From assembly GCA_937927675.1 (NCBI GenBank), contig CALBSG010000023.1, forward strand, positions 1 through 31,089: a stretch of DNA of 31,089 nucleotides, written 5' to 3'. The number at the start of each line of letters is the position of its first letter. The first letter of the stretch is position 1. Origin of the DNA: an uncultured Paracoccaceae bacterium. GTDB taxonomy: Bacteria; Pseudomonadota; Alphaproteobacteria; Rhodobacterales; Rhodobacteraceae. The notes below the pieces were generated by a model. It did no database searches and was not told the DNA's origin. It was given only the letters and a program-made list of their open reading frames with translations. A program made the translations under genes and the position numbers. Below are positions 7,527 through 15,476 of this stretch, in pieces.

Positions 7527-9502
7527 GCCAGTCGCACCTTTGCCAGATCTGCAAACCAATCCAGCGCGGCGGGGTTGCGGGCGGCATCGCGGCTGGCGGC
7601 TTTCGCAAGCGGCAGACCTAGCATCAACTTGCGCACCGGAACCTCCATCTTCTTGCCGGTCAGGGTGACAGGGATTTCCGGCGCCGCGACAATTTCATCC
7701 GGCACATGGCGGGGTGAGCGTTCGCTGCGCAGGCGGCGAATGATTTCAGCGCGCTTTGTCTCGTCCAGATCAACGCCCTTTGCCATCTGCACGAACAAGG
7801 GCATCCAATAGCCGCCCTTGCCATCTTCGACACAGATGATCAGGCTGTCGGCAATGCCCGCAATGCCGTCCATCGTGCGGTAGATTTCCGCGCTGCCGAT
7901 CCGCACGCCAAAACGGTTCAGCGTGGCATCAGACCGGCCCAGTACGAAACTGCCACCATGGGCCAGCATCCGCAGCCGATCCCCATGCCGCCAGATGCCC
8001 GGCCAGGTATCAAAATAGCTGTCTTCATAGCGGCCAAAATCCGCATCACCCCACAGGTAAAGCGGCATCGAAGGCATGGGCTTCAAAATCGCCAACTCGC
8101 CCTCGGCATCGATCAGCGTCTCGCCCTCGTCCGATAGGGCGCGGACATCAACCCCAAGGGCCGGAGCCTGAATTTCCCCTGCCCGCGTGGGCAACAAGGG
8201 AGAGCCTGCCAGTGTGCCCGAGCAGAACTCGGTTCCGCCGGAATGTGATGTGACCCAAAGATCAGGCTTCACCGCAGTTTGCGCCCAAGAAAAGGTTTCC
8301 GGCGTGGCCGGAGAGCCGACGAGGAGAAGCGTTTCCAGATCAGGAAGTGAGAAATCATGCGCCGGATCAATGCCTTGCTGCCGCACCATTTGAATGAAGG
8401 TCGGCGAAGTGGCAAAAACCGAAGCGTGGGTTTCTTCCGCAATCTGCCACATGCGGCGGGCATCGGGAAAGCTGGGGTGGCCGTCATAGAGGACCGCGCG
8501 CCCATTCATCAGGGGCGCCATCATCAGCGTGTTCCACACCATCCAGCCGGTCGTGGAATAGCACAGCAGGGCTTGCCCCTGTTTCAACTCATAATGAAAA
8601 GCGGCGGTTTTCAGATGTTCCAGCACAATGCCGTGGTGGCCATGGGTGATGGGTTTCGGCAGACCCGTGGTGCCAGAGGTGAACAGCACCCAAAGCGGAT
8701 GGTCGGTATCGACGCGGGTATAGGTGAAGGTGTCGCGCGGCACGTCTGGGCCAGTGAGCAGGCTGTCCCAGGGCAGGGTGCTTTCCCGCGTCCCTGCGCC
8801 CGGCAGATAGTCAAGCATCACCACGGTTTCCACCGTCGGCAGGGCAGAAAGGATGCGATCAAGATCGGCAGAGCGGTCGAAATCCTTGCTGCCATAGCGA
8901 TAGCCGTTGACGGCAAACACCAGCTTTGGCGCGATTTGCGAAAAGCGGTCGATGACCGTTTGTGCGCCAAACTCCGGCGCGGCAGAGGACCAGACGGCGC
9001 CGATGGCGGTGGTGGCCAGCATGGCAATCACGGTTTCCGGCAGGTTCGGCATATAGGCGACCACCCGGTCGCCCGGCCCGATTCCCATGGCACGCAGGCG
9101 GGTGGCGAGTTTGCGCACCGCGCCGCCAACCTCGGCCCAACTCATTTCGGCCATCGGGCGCAGTTCAGAGACGTGGTGCAGCATTGTGCGGACGGGATCG
9201 CCCGACGCTTCATGCCGCAGCACATGTTCAGCGTAGTTCAGCCGCGCCGCGGGCAACCAACGGGTGCGGGGCATCGGGGCATCGGTTAGCACCGGGTCGG
9301 GCGACCCTTCAAGGATCAGGCCAAAGTAATCCCGCACCGCGCCCCAAAAGCCCGGCAGATCGGCAATCGACCAAGCCTGAAGATCGGCATAGCCGGTAAA
9401 GGCGTGGCCGCGCGCGTTCAGCCACCCGATGAACAGCGTCAGGTTCAGCCCGGATTTGCGGGCACCAGACGCCGTCCAAAGCAACTCGCCCGCAGTGACC
9501 AT
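7523..9502 (-). CDS. aacS: Acetoacetyl-CoA synthetase (acetoacetate-CoA ligase)
   Basis: This 659-residue adenylate-forming enzyme has the length and motifs of acetoacetate-CoA ligase. The N-terminal cap WTASGARKSGLNLTLFIGWL is of the type acetyl/acetoacetyl-CoA synthetases carry. The ATP loop is LFTSGTTGLPKPI, followed by HSGGTEFCSG, the hinge region GRSDATLNRFGVRIGSAEIY and the C-terminal lysine motif LTGKKMEVPVRKL. The reaction is acetoacetate + ATP + CoA to acetoacetyl-CoA + AMP + PPi. The start is ATG 9502, sharing one base with the HAD stop; GTG codons just upstream are possible alternatives. In an operon with a biotin-dependent carboxylase it may activate a related beta-keto acid. Confidence 0.85.
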   Translation of the reverse strand: MVTAGELLWTASGARKSGLNLTLFIGWLNARGHAFTGYADLQAWSIADLPGFWGAVRDYFGLILEGSPDPVLTDAPMPRTRWLPAARLNYAEHVLRHEASGDPVRTMLHHVSELRPMAEMSWAEVGGAVRKLATRLRAMGIGPGDRVVAYMPNLPETVIAMLATTAIGAVWSSAAPEFGAQTVIDRFSQIAPKLVFAVNGYRYGSKDFDRSADLDRILSALPTVETVVMLDYLPGAGTRESTLPWDSLLTGPDVPRDTFTYTRVDTDHPLWVLFTSGTTGLPKPITHGHHGIVLEHLKTAAFHYELKQGQALLCYSTTGWMVWNTLMMAPLMNGRAVLYDGHPSFPDARRMWQIAEETHASVFATSPTFIQMVRQQGIDPAHDFSLPDLETLLLVGSPATPETFSWAQTAVKPDLWVTSHSGGTEFCSGTLAGSPLLPTRAGEIQAPALGVDVRALSDEGETLIDAEGELAILKPMPSMPLYLWGDADFGRYEDSYFDTWPGIWRHGDRLRMLAHGGSFVLGRSDATLNRFGVRIGSAEIYRTMDGIAGIADSLIICVEDGKGGYWMPLFVQMAKGVDLDETKRAEIIRRLRSERSPRHVPDEIVAAPEIPVTLTGKKMEVPVRKLMLGLPLAKAASRDAARNPAALDWFADLAKVRLA

Positions 9503-10320
9503 CACCACCACCCCTGCGCCAGCAGGCTATCCAACCCCGACAGGACGATATTGGCCCGCAGAGCGGCGTCGGCTGCATTGAACCCCGCCGCGTCCACGGT
9601 ACCCGTGGTGACGCCAACGGCAAAGGCCCCTGCCTTGCGGGCCATGGCAATCTCAAGTTTGGGGTCATCGCCGATCACCACCATTTCGCGGGCGGGAATC
9701 CCCAACATGTCGGAAATATCTTCCAGACCAATGGTTTCCGGTTTGCCAAACACCTTTGCCTTAACGCCCGTGGCGTTGTGCAAGGCCGCCGCAACCGCGC
9801 CGGAAATGCCCAAAAGCCGGCCCTTGGCCCCGGCGAAATGCGGCGCAATCGAGGTGGCATACAAAGGCTTTCCGGCCCACAAGAGCTGCGCCGCCTCTTC
9901 CAGATCGGCCGCACCAAAATCTTTGGTCCAGCCCAGTATTACGCCATCAACCTCTCCGCCGTCACCGGTCAGAGCCACCTCGATCCCGGCATCGCGCAGC
10001 GGCACGCGGGTGCCATCGGCGGCAATGGTCAACAGTCGTTTGACCCCCATCCGTGCCAATTGCCGCGCGGCCACGGTGGCGGGCGTCAGAATATGGCCCG
10101 GTTCCAGCACCAGCCCGGCATCTGCCAAGAGGGGATAGTAATGCGCGGGCGGAAAGAAGGTGCCGTTGGTATAGGCGACAACCGGCATTCCACGCGCCTG
10201 CAGCTCGACGAGTGCATCGACTGCGCCGGGCAGGGCGGCGTAGGTGCCGCTGTCTTTGTCCATCATGGCCAACGTGCCATCAATGTCGAACACCGCAGCG
10301 CGGATCGGGTGGGGATGCAT
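9502..10320 (-). CDS. HAD-IIA (NagD/4-nitrophenylphosphatase-like) phosphatase
   Basis: This 272-residue HAD hydrolase has motif I DIDGTLAMMD (nucleophile and acid-base Asp), motif II TNGTF, a GKPETIGLEDI segment and motif IV VVIGDDPKLEIAMA. The insertion between motifs II and III is the C2-type cap of class IIA (NagD, phosphoglycolate and 4-nitrophenyl phosphatases). The ATG at 10320 overlaps the carboxyltransferase stop (TGATG), and the gene's own stop overlaps the synthetase start the same way. Its role in the operon is not evident; house-cleaning of a phosphorylated side product is one possibility. The substrate cannot be read from sequence. Confidence 0.8.
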   Translation of the reverse strand: MHPHPIRAAVFDIDGTLAMMDKDSGTYAALPGAVDALVELQARGMPVVAYTNGTFFPPAHYYPLLADAGLVLEPGHILTPATVAARQLARMGVKRLLTIAADGTRVPLRDAGIEVALTGDGGEVDGVILGWTKDFGAADLEEAAQLLWAGKPLYATSIAPHFAGAKGRLLGISGAVAAALHNATGVKAKVFGKPETIGLEDISDMLGIPAREMVVIGDDPKLEIAMARKAGAFAVGVTTGTVDAAGFNAADAALRANIVLSGLDSLLAQGWW

Positions 10321-11780
10321 CAATGGCCTCCGTTCAGCTCTAGGGAAAAGCCGGGCTTGGTGATTTTGACGCCCGACAGCTTGGGCCGTTTTGTCAACTC
10401 GGACACCAGATATTTCAAGGCCCGGGTTTGCGGATTGTAATCGCGGGGTGCGGCGCCTGCGGCCTTCATCGCATCGACCTGATCGGCGGGCATCACGGCG
10501 CGCAACAGGAATTCTTCGTCGGAATAGCCACGACCTACCTTGGCACGAAGTTCATCCAACGACCCCATGCGCGGCTCGTCGTCCAATTCCTTTGCCCGTT
10601 TGGAAGATTTGATCCGGTCTTCGACCTCGGCGTTCAACGGCATGGCAGGGGCGCCGAACCGACCCAACACATAGCGCGTCACCTCATCCGGCACGTTCTG
10701 ATAGCGTGTCCCCGACAGCACATTCATCAGCGCCTGCGAGCCGACAAGCTGCGAAAATGGCGTGACCATGATCGGATAGCCAAGGTCTGCGCGGACCTGT
10801 TCCACCTCTTCCAGCACTTGCGGCAGAAGGTGCAGCCGCTTCATCTCGGCCAATTGCCGCTTCATGGTGCCCATCATGCCGCCGGGCATTTGGTGGCGGA
10901 AATAGCTGCGGTCAAATTCGCCGGGGGTGCCATGGGACAGACCTTCGGCATGGGCGAGCGTAGTGAACCAATCGTCCATTTCGGCGACCGCCTCATCATC
11001 GACATCCACCGTCAGACCAAGATCGCGCAGGTTGCGGATGGTGGGGGTCATGGCGGGCTGGCCAGTGCCATTGGCGGCAGCAGAGGAGGAAGTGTGCAGG
11101 CAGGTCGCGCCGAGTTGCGCCGCCTCGGGGTAGCTGAACGGTGCAAGGCCGATTGTGCAGTGCGAATGAAACTCCAATGGCACGGTGATTGCGGCCTTGA
11201 TCGCGGGGATCAGCGTGCGGGCGCGTTCGGGCGTCACCAGACCGCCGGGGTCTTTCAGGTAAAGCCGATTGAATTGCCCTGTTTCGGTCAGCTGCCGTGC
11301 GGCGTCGGCAAAATGGGCGTCATCGTGCAGGGGCGACAGGGTAAAGGTCAGCGCCGCGACAATATCGCTGCCCCCTGCCTTGCGCGTCAGGTCGGCCATG
11401 GTGCGCATGGCGGCCACGTTGTTCATCGGGTCCATCACCGCAAAACGGTCAATCCCGTTGTTCACCAGCAGACGGAAGGAGAACTCCATCAGCTCATGGC
11501 TGGCGGTTTCCCATGAGATAAAGCGCATCCCCGTGGTCAGGAAGGACAGCTTGGTCTTTGGGGCTGCGGCGCGGAACAGGCGCAGGCGTTCCCATGGGTC
11601 TTGCTTTGAGAACCGCACCGCCACGGCCATATGGGTCGAGGTGGTGAAATCAATCGCCTCAAACCCCACCCGGTCCATCGCAGGGGCAATGCCCAGCATC
11701 ATCGCGGTATCAAGGCCGGTCGCGCCCCAGTTCGACTGGTTGCCGTCACGGACTGTGGTGTCGATCAGGGAAATCGTCAT
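10320..11780 (-). CDS. Pyruvate-carboxylase-type carboxyltransferase subunit, substrate unknown
   Basis: This 486-residue protein has the TIM-barrel fold of pyruvate carboxylase, oxaloacetate decarboxylase alpha and transcarboxylase 5S. Visible counterparts are R11-D12...Q15 (VRDGNQSN for RDxHQS), the carbamylated lysine K176 (LYLKDPGG), and metal ligands H205 and H207 (FHSHC). The biotinyl domain is a separate gene. By eye, the segment LSFLTTGMRF (79-88) has Thr where pyruvate enzymes have the keto-acid-binding Arg (MLLRG), and H of HQS is Asn. This suggests a substrate other than pyruvate. It has a good GGAGG site and a 4-base overlap with biotin carboxylase. HMG-CoA-lyase-like enzymes share the barrel but lack this neighbourhood. 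Confidence 0.75.
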   Translation of the reverse strand: MTISLIDTTVRDGNQSNWGATGLDTAMMLGIAPAMDRVGFEAIDFTTSTHMAVAVRFSKQDPWERLRLFRAAAPKTKLSFLTTGMRFISWETASHELMEFSFRLLVNNGIDRFAVMDPMNNVAAMRTMADLTRKAGGSDIVAALTFTLSPLHDDAHFADAARQLTETGQFNRLYLKDPGGLVTPERARTLIPAIKAAITVPLEFHSHCTIGLAPFSYPEAAQLGATCLHTSSSAAANGTGQPAMTPTIRNLRDLGLTVDVDDEAVAEMDDWFTTLAHAEGLSHGTPGEFDRSYFRHQMPGGMMGTMKRQLAEMKRLHLLPQVLEEVEQVRADLGYPIMVTPFSQLVGSQALMNVLSGTRYQNVPDEVTRYVLGRFGAPAMPLNAEVEDRIKSSKRAKELDDEPRMGSLDELRAKVGRGYSDEEFLLRAVMPADQVDAMKAAGAAPRDYNPQTRALKYLVSELTKRPKLSGVKITKPGFSLELNGGH

Positions 11781-13138
11781 GGGCAGCCTCCGGCAAGGCG
11801 AGGCAGCAACCCCGCGAGGTAATTGGTGTCAACACCGCCCGTGGCAAACTCTGGGTCTGCCATGATAGCGGCATGCAAGGGGGCGTTGGTGGCGATACCT
11901 TCCAGCCGCAGGACGCGCAGGGCCTGCGTCATGGTGGCAATGGCCGCCTCGCGGGTTGGGCCATGGGCGATCAGCTTGGCCACCATGCTGTCGTAATGCG
12001 GCGGGATCATCGCGCCACTTTCCATGTGGGTGTCGACCCGCAACCCCGGCAGGGCAGGAAACCACGCCAGAGACACCCGGCCGGGGCAGGGCCGGAAATC
12101 ATGGGCGATGTCTTCGGCATTCAGGCGACATTCGATGGCATGGCCGGACAGCGCGATATCCTCTTGCCGCAGGGCCAGAGGCCGACCTTCGGCAATGGCG
12201 ATCTGGGTGGCGATCAAATCGAGCCCGGTGATCGCCTCGGTCACTGGATGTTCGACCTGAATCCGCGCGTTCATTTCCAGAAAATAAAAGGCCGCCCGGT
12301 CCACATCGACCATGAATTCCACGGTCCCCAAGGACCGATACCCGATGTGATGGGCGTAGGCAGTGGCGGCTTGCAAGACGCCCGTGCGCAAGGCAGGGGA
12401 GAGCCCCGGCGCCGGTGCCTCTTCCACCACTTTCTGATAGCGGCGCTGCACGGAGCAATCCCGCTCGCCGGCATGAAGAATTGTTTCGCCATCTGACAGG
12501 ATCTGCACCTCGACATGACGGCCCGAGGTGACAAAGCGTTCCAGATAGACCCGGTCATCGCCAAAGGCCGCCGCGGCCTCGGACATGGCCAGATCAAGTT
12601 GCGGAGCGAGTTCGGCCGCGGCGTTCACACGTTTCATCCCCTTGCCACCCCCGCCAGAGACGGCCTTGATAAGAAGGGGATAGCCGATGCGGGTTGCGAC
12701 CTCTTCGGCCTCTGCCAAGGTTGCGGCATTGCCGCCGGGCACAAGTGGCACACCTGCCGCAATGGCATGGCTACGGGCGGTCAGCTTGTCGCCCACCGCC
12801 TCCAGATTGGCAGGGGTTGGCCCGATGAAGACGAGCCCGGCCTTTTCGCAAGCCAGCGCAAGATCGCGGTTTTCCGACAGAAAGCCATAGCCCGGATGCA
12901 GCGCATCGCAGCCCGTGCCAAGCGTCGCCTGCACCACAGTATCGACCTTAAGATAGCTGTCGCGCGACGGGCCGGGGCCAAGACACACCGCCCGTGTCGC
13001 CAGCTTTGCCCCAAGGCTATCGCGGTCGGCTTTTGACACGCCCAGCACGGTTTCGATCCCCAAGGCCCGCGCGGTGCGGATGATGCGGACGGCAATCTCG
13101 CCCCGGTTGGCGATGAAGATGCGGCGGATCGGTTGCAT
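11777..13138 (-). CDS. accC: Biotin carboxylase subunit
   Basis: This 453-residue biotin carboxylase catalyses ATP + bicarbonate + biotin carrier to carboxybiotin. The N-terminal IFIANRGEIAVRIIRTARAL, the flexible lid KAVSGGGGKGMKRV, and the catalytic block LEMNARIQVEHPVTEAITG are all present. Length matches AccC (about 450). It lies one base after the carrier gene (TAAGATG) and overlaps the carboxyltransferase by four. Because the carboxyltransferase is of pyruvate rather than acetyl-CoA type, this is probably a dedicated paralogue and not the fatty-acid-synthesis AccC. The symbol denotes family only. Confidence 0.85.
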   Translation of the reverse strand: MQPIRRIFIANRGEIAVRIIRTARALGIETVLGVSKADRDSLGAKLATRAVCLGPGPSRDSYLKVDTVVQATLGTGCDALHPGYGFLSENRDLALACEKAGLVFIGPTPANLEAVGDKLTARSHAIAAGVPLVPGGNAATLAEAEEVATRIGYPLLIKAVSGGGGKGMKRVNAAAELAPQLDLAMSEAAAAFGDDRVYLERFVTSGRHVEVQILSDGETILHAGERDCSVQRRYQKVVEEAPAPGLSPALRTGVLQAATAYAHHIGYRSLGTVEFMVDVDRAAFYFLEMNARIQVEHPVTEAITGLDLIATQIAIAEGRPLALRQEDIALSGHAIECRLNAEDIAHDFRPCPGRVSLAWFPALPGLRVDTHMESGAMIPPHYDSMVAKLIAHGPTREAAIATMTQALRVLRLEGIATNAPLHAAIMADPEFATGGVDTNYLAGLLPRLAGGCP

Positions 13139-13139
13139 C

Positions 13140-13604
13140 TTAATGCGGCTGGATGCGGATCAGGCATTGGCCGTGTTCGACCAACTCGCCGTTCGGGGCG
13201 GTGATGTCCAACACGGTTCCGGCGATGCCAGCAGGGACAGAGTTCATCAACTTCATCACCTCAATGATGCCGATGATCGTATCGGCGGTCACCCTGTCAC
13301 CGGGTTTGACAAAGGGATCAGCGCCGGGGCGCGGCGCGTGCCAGAAGGTGCCCAGAAGCGGCGCTGGGATTTCCGAGCCACCACCCGAGGCGATGACGGG
13401 CGCCACAACGGCTGTGGGTGGTGCGGGTTGGGGCGTTGGGGTGCCTCCGGCGGGAGTATTTTGGCCAAGATGAAGCGGCAAAGCGGCAGTTTGCGGCCCC
13501 TTGCGCAGCTCCAGCTTCAGATCGCCCATTTCCAGCTTCAACTCGGTGAAGTCTGATCCGTCGATCAGTTTCAGAATGTCGTCAATCTCGGCGCGTGTCA
13601 GCAT
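13140..13604 (-). CDS. accB: Biotin carboxyl carrier protein
   Basis: This 154-residue AccB-like carrier carries biotin on Lys118 in EVMKLMN. The N-terminal ~36 residues resemble the AccB leader, residues 37-78 are a Pro/Gly/Ala-rich linker, and 79-154 form the biotinyl domain with the AccB 'thumb'-like FWHAPRPGADPFVKPGD. The ATG at 13604 is preferred over a GTG six bases earlier because AGGAGG lies six bases before it. Part of the linker (LHLGQNTPAGGT) is encoded by a repeat element at 13443-13475. First gene of the minus-strand operon; a probable IclR operator lies 72-86 bases upstream of the start. Confidence 0.85.
   Translation of the reverse strand: MLTRAEIDDILKLIDGSDFTELKLEMGDLKLELRKGPQTAALPLHLGQNTPAGGTPTPQPAPPTAVVAPVIASGGGSEIPAPLLGTFWHAPRPGADPFVKPGDRVTADTIIGIIEVMKLMNSVPAGIAGTVLDITAPNGELVEHGQCLIRIQPH
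13443..13475. repeat. Rhodobacteraceae-type dispersed repeat inside the accB linker
   Basis: The 33 bases begin GCCTCCGGCGGGAGTATTTT and end GGCCAAGATGAAG. I recall this pattern (CCTCCGGCGGG-GTATTT...AGATGAAG) as a common intergenic repeat of Rhodobacter/Paracoccus-type genomes. Here it lies in frame inside a gene and encodes, on the minus strand, part of the flexible linker of the biotin carrier. The recall has not been checked against a genome. Confidence 0.55.
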
Positions 13605-13655
13605 GGTCACCCTCCTGCCCTTGGTGCGAAGGCTAGGGCGGTGTGGTGGGTCGGC

Positions 13656-14492
13656 TCAATCCGCTTTGCTTGAGATTTCACTGTGTGAAACGGCGGGGCG
13701 GATAAGACGGCGAGCGATCTCTTCGGCTGCGCGCTGGGCGGGCGGGGCGAGCAGCTCTATCGCGCGGTCGCGCTTCATGACCCGGCGTGTCCATGTGATG
13801 TTCAGTGTGCCTGGCACATGGTTGCCAAGCCGGATCGGCACGCCAAGCGAGTCGCGGCCGTCATCCGCCAGCGCCCGACCTCGGTCGAAATCGCCGCCGA
13901 AGTCCGGGTCACGCAGGCCAAAGCCCAAGGCGCGTGTCTCGGCCAGCAATTGCGCCACATGTTCAGTGCTGTGGGCCATGCGATTGCCGGGGCGGTCAGA
14001 CCTCCGCAGGGTTTCCAGAATGGCCTCGCGCAGCGGCGCTTCGCAAAACGCGATGAACGCACGGCCCGAGGCAGAGCGCAACATATTGACCTGAAACCCG
14101 ACTGGTCCAAGCGCGATATGGTCAAAATAGGCCCGCGCCGCGTTGGTTTCCAAAACCTCCATATGGGTCAGGCGCGGGACGGCAAGCACCGAGGGCCATT
14201 CGATTTCGGCGGTCAGGGCGGCCAGCACCGGCGAGGCGACCTCGACCAATTGGCTTTCCCGGTCCATCCGCCCGGCAAGTTCGGCCAGCGAGAACGATGG
14301 CACCCAAGCATCATCGACCATCCGCTGCCAGATGAACCCGCTTTGCATCAGCGTTTTCAGGATGCGCAGCAGGGATGCCTTAGGGATGCCGGTCAGCCGG
14401 TATAGGTCGGCCAAGGTGAGGGCGCCCGAGGATTGCAGGATTTGCAGCACCTCCAATCCTCGCGCCAGCGCATTGATGGATTTGACTTGCAT
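13656..14492 (-). CDS. IclR-family transcriptional regulator
   Basis: This 278-residue protein has an N-terminal winged helix (about 8-60, with LADLYRLTGIPKASLLRILK as the helix-turn-helix) and a C-terminal GAF-like effector domain. The start at 14492 has GGGGCGG upstream and removes an unlikely N-terminal extension. It lies between the biotin-carboxylase operon (same strand, 51 bases on) and a divergent amidohydrolase. Palindromes at 13674-13693 and 14502-14521 fit operators for this protein, so it probably controls both units and itself. IclR proteins often regulate aromatic or keto-acid catabolism; the effector is unknown. The last codons overlap the first palindrome. Confidence 0.85.
   Translation of the reverse strand: MQVKSINALARGLEVLQILQSSGALTLADLYRLTGIPKASLLRILKTLMQSGFIWQRMVDDAWVPSFSLAELAGRMDRESQLVEVASPVLAALTAEIEWPSVLAVPRLTHMEVLETNAARAYFDHIALGPVGFQVNMLRSASGRAFIAFCEAPLREAILETLRRSDRPGNRMAHSTEHVAQLLAETRALGFGLRDPDFGGDFDRGRALADDGRDSLGVPIRLGNHVPGTLNITWTRRVMKRDRAIELLAPPAQRAAEEIARRLIRPAVSHSEISSKAD
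13674..13693. promoter_or_regulatory. Probable IclR operator before the biotin-carboxylase operon
   Basis: GATTTCACTGTGTGAAACGG holds a perfect TTTCAC-N3-GTGAAA inverted repeat. It sits inside the 3' end of the IclR gene, about 70 bases upstream of the accB start, and differs from the second copy at 14502 only in the three-base spacer. Such a match either side of a regulator gene is hard to explain by coding constraint. Confidence 0.7.
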
Positions 14493-14501
14493 GCCGCCCC
14501 T

Positions 14502-14521
14502 GATTTCACTCGGTGAAACGG
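14502..14521. promoter_or_regulatory. Probable IclR operator between IclR and amidohydrolase genes
   Basis: GATTTCACTCGGTGAAACGG repeats the palindrome at 13674 with a changed spacer (TCG for TGT). It starts 10 bases upstream of the IclR start, in the 111-base divergent intergenic region, and is placed for autoregulation and control of the amidohydrolase. A weaker inverted repeat, GGGCTT-N8-AAGCCC, follows at 14531-14550. Confidence 0.7.
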
Positions 14522-14603
14522 TGGCGCATCGGGCTTTGCATGACAAGCCCTGTCGTGGCCAGATGACGCATCCAAGGCATGTGTCAGGGCAAAGGAGCGC
14601 GAG

Positions 14604-15476
14604 ATGGTAGACTTCGCATCAGTCCGGGCGATTGATTTTCATACCCATGCGGAAGAACCTTGTGGCTGCCATGCCGATGACGGCTATGACGATTTGCAGG
14701 CGGCAATGGCCAAATATTTTGGCGCGCCCTGGGCGCATCCGCCGACCATGCAGGAAACGGCGGCGCATTACCGTGCGCAAAACATCGCCGCGGTGATCTT
14801 CCCCGTCGATGCCGAGCGTGAGACGGGCTATCGCCGCTATGCCAACGAAGAAGTCGCGCGGATTGCGGCTGAAAATTCCGACATTCTGATTCCCTTTGCC
14901 AGCATCGACCCCGCCAAAGGCAAGCTTGGGGCACGAGAAGCGCGGCGCCTGATGCGCGATTTTGGCATCAAGGGGTTCAAGTTTCACCCGACCCAAATGG
15001 GGTTCTATCCGAATGATCGTTCGGCATACGGGCTTTATGATGCGATTGCCGATGAAGGCGGAATTGCGCTGTTTCATACCGGCCAGACCGGCGTGGGGTC
15101 TGGCATGCGGGGCGGCAATGGCATGCGGCTGAAATATTCCAACCCGCTTTATCTGGATGATGTGGCGGTAGATTTCCCTGACCTGACCATCATCATGGCG
15201 CATCCGTCCTTTCCCTGGCAAGACGAAGCCTTGGCCGTGGCACAGCACAAACCTAATGTTTACATAGACTTGTCGGGCTGGTCGCCGAAGTACTTCCCCG
15301 AAAATCTGATCCGCTATGCCAACAGCCTGCTGAAGCACAAGATGCTGTTTGGCAGCGACTGGCCGATGATCGCGCCCGAAAAATGGCTGGATGCCTTTGA
15401 CAAGGCCGCCTTCAAAGAGGAAGTGCGGCCCTTGATCCTGAAAGAAAACGCGATGCGGATTCTGCGCGCTCAGTAA
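14604..15476 (+). CDS. Amidohydrolase-2 family metal-dependent hydrolase/decarboxylase
   Basis: This 290-residue TIM-barrel protein belongs to the group with aminocarboxymuconate semialdehyde decarboxylase and gamma-resorcylate decarboxylase. Metal-site candidates are H13 and H15 (DFHTH), a histidine in FKFHPTQMG, one in LFHTGQTG, AHPSFPW, and D252 (FGSDWP). AAGGAG lies seven bases before the start. Members are non-oxidative decarboxylases, hydratases or hydrolases of ring-derived acids, fitting a catabolic locus. It is divergent from the IclR gene, shares an operator with it, and overlaps the convergent pobA gene by seven bases at the 3' end. The substrate is not readable. Confidence 0.8.
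   Translation: MVDFASVRAIDFHTHAEEPCGCHADDGYDDLQAAMAKYFGAPWAHPPTMQETAAHYRAQNIAAVIFPVDAERETGYRRYANEEVARIAAENSDILIPFASIDPAKGKLGAREARRLMRDFGIKGFKFHPTQMGFYPNDRSAYGLYDAIADEGGIALFHTGQTGVGSGMRGGNGMRLKYSNPLYLDDVAVDFPDLTIIMAHPSFPWQDEALAVAQHKPNVYIDLSGWSPKYFPENLIRYANSLLKHKMLFGSDWPMIAPEKWLDAFDKAAFKEEVRPLILKENAMRILRAQ

Noticed and set aside
8357..9289. 310-codon plus-strand frame opposite aacS
   Set aside because: Basic, His/Arg/Gly-rich composition typical of an antisense shadow; aacS is unmistakable on the other strand.
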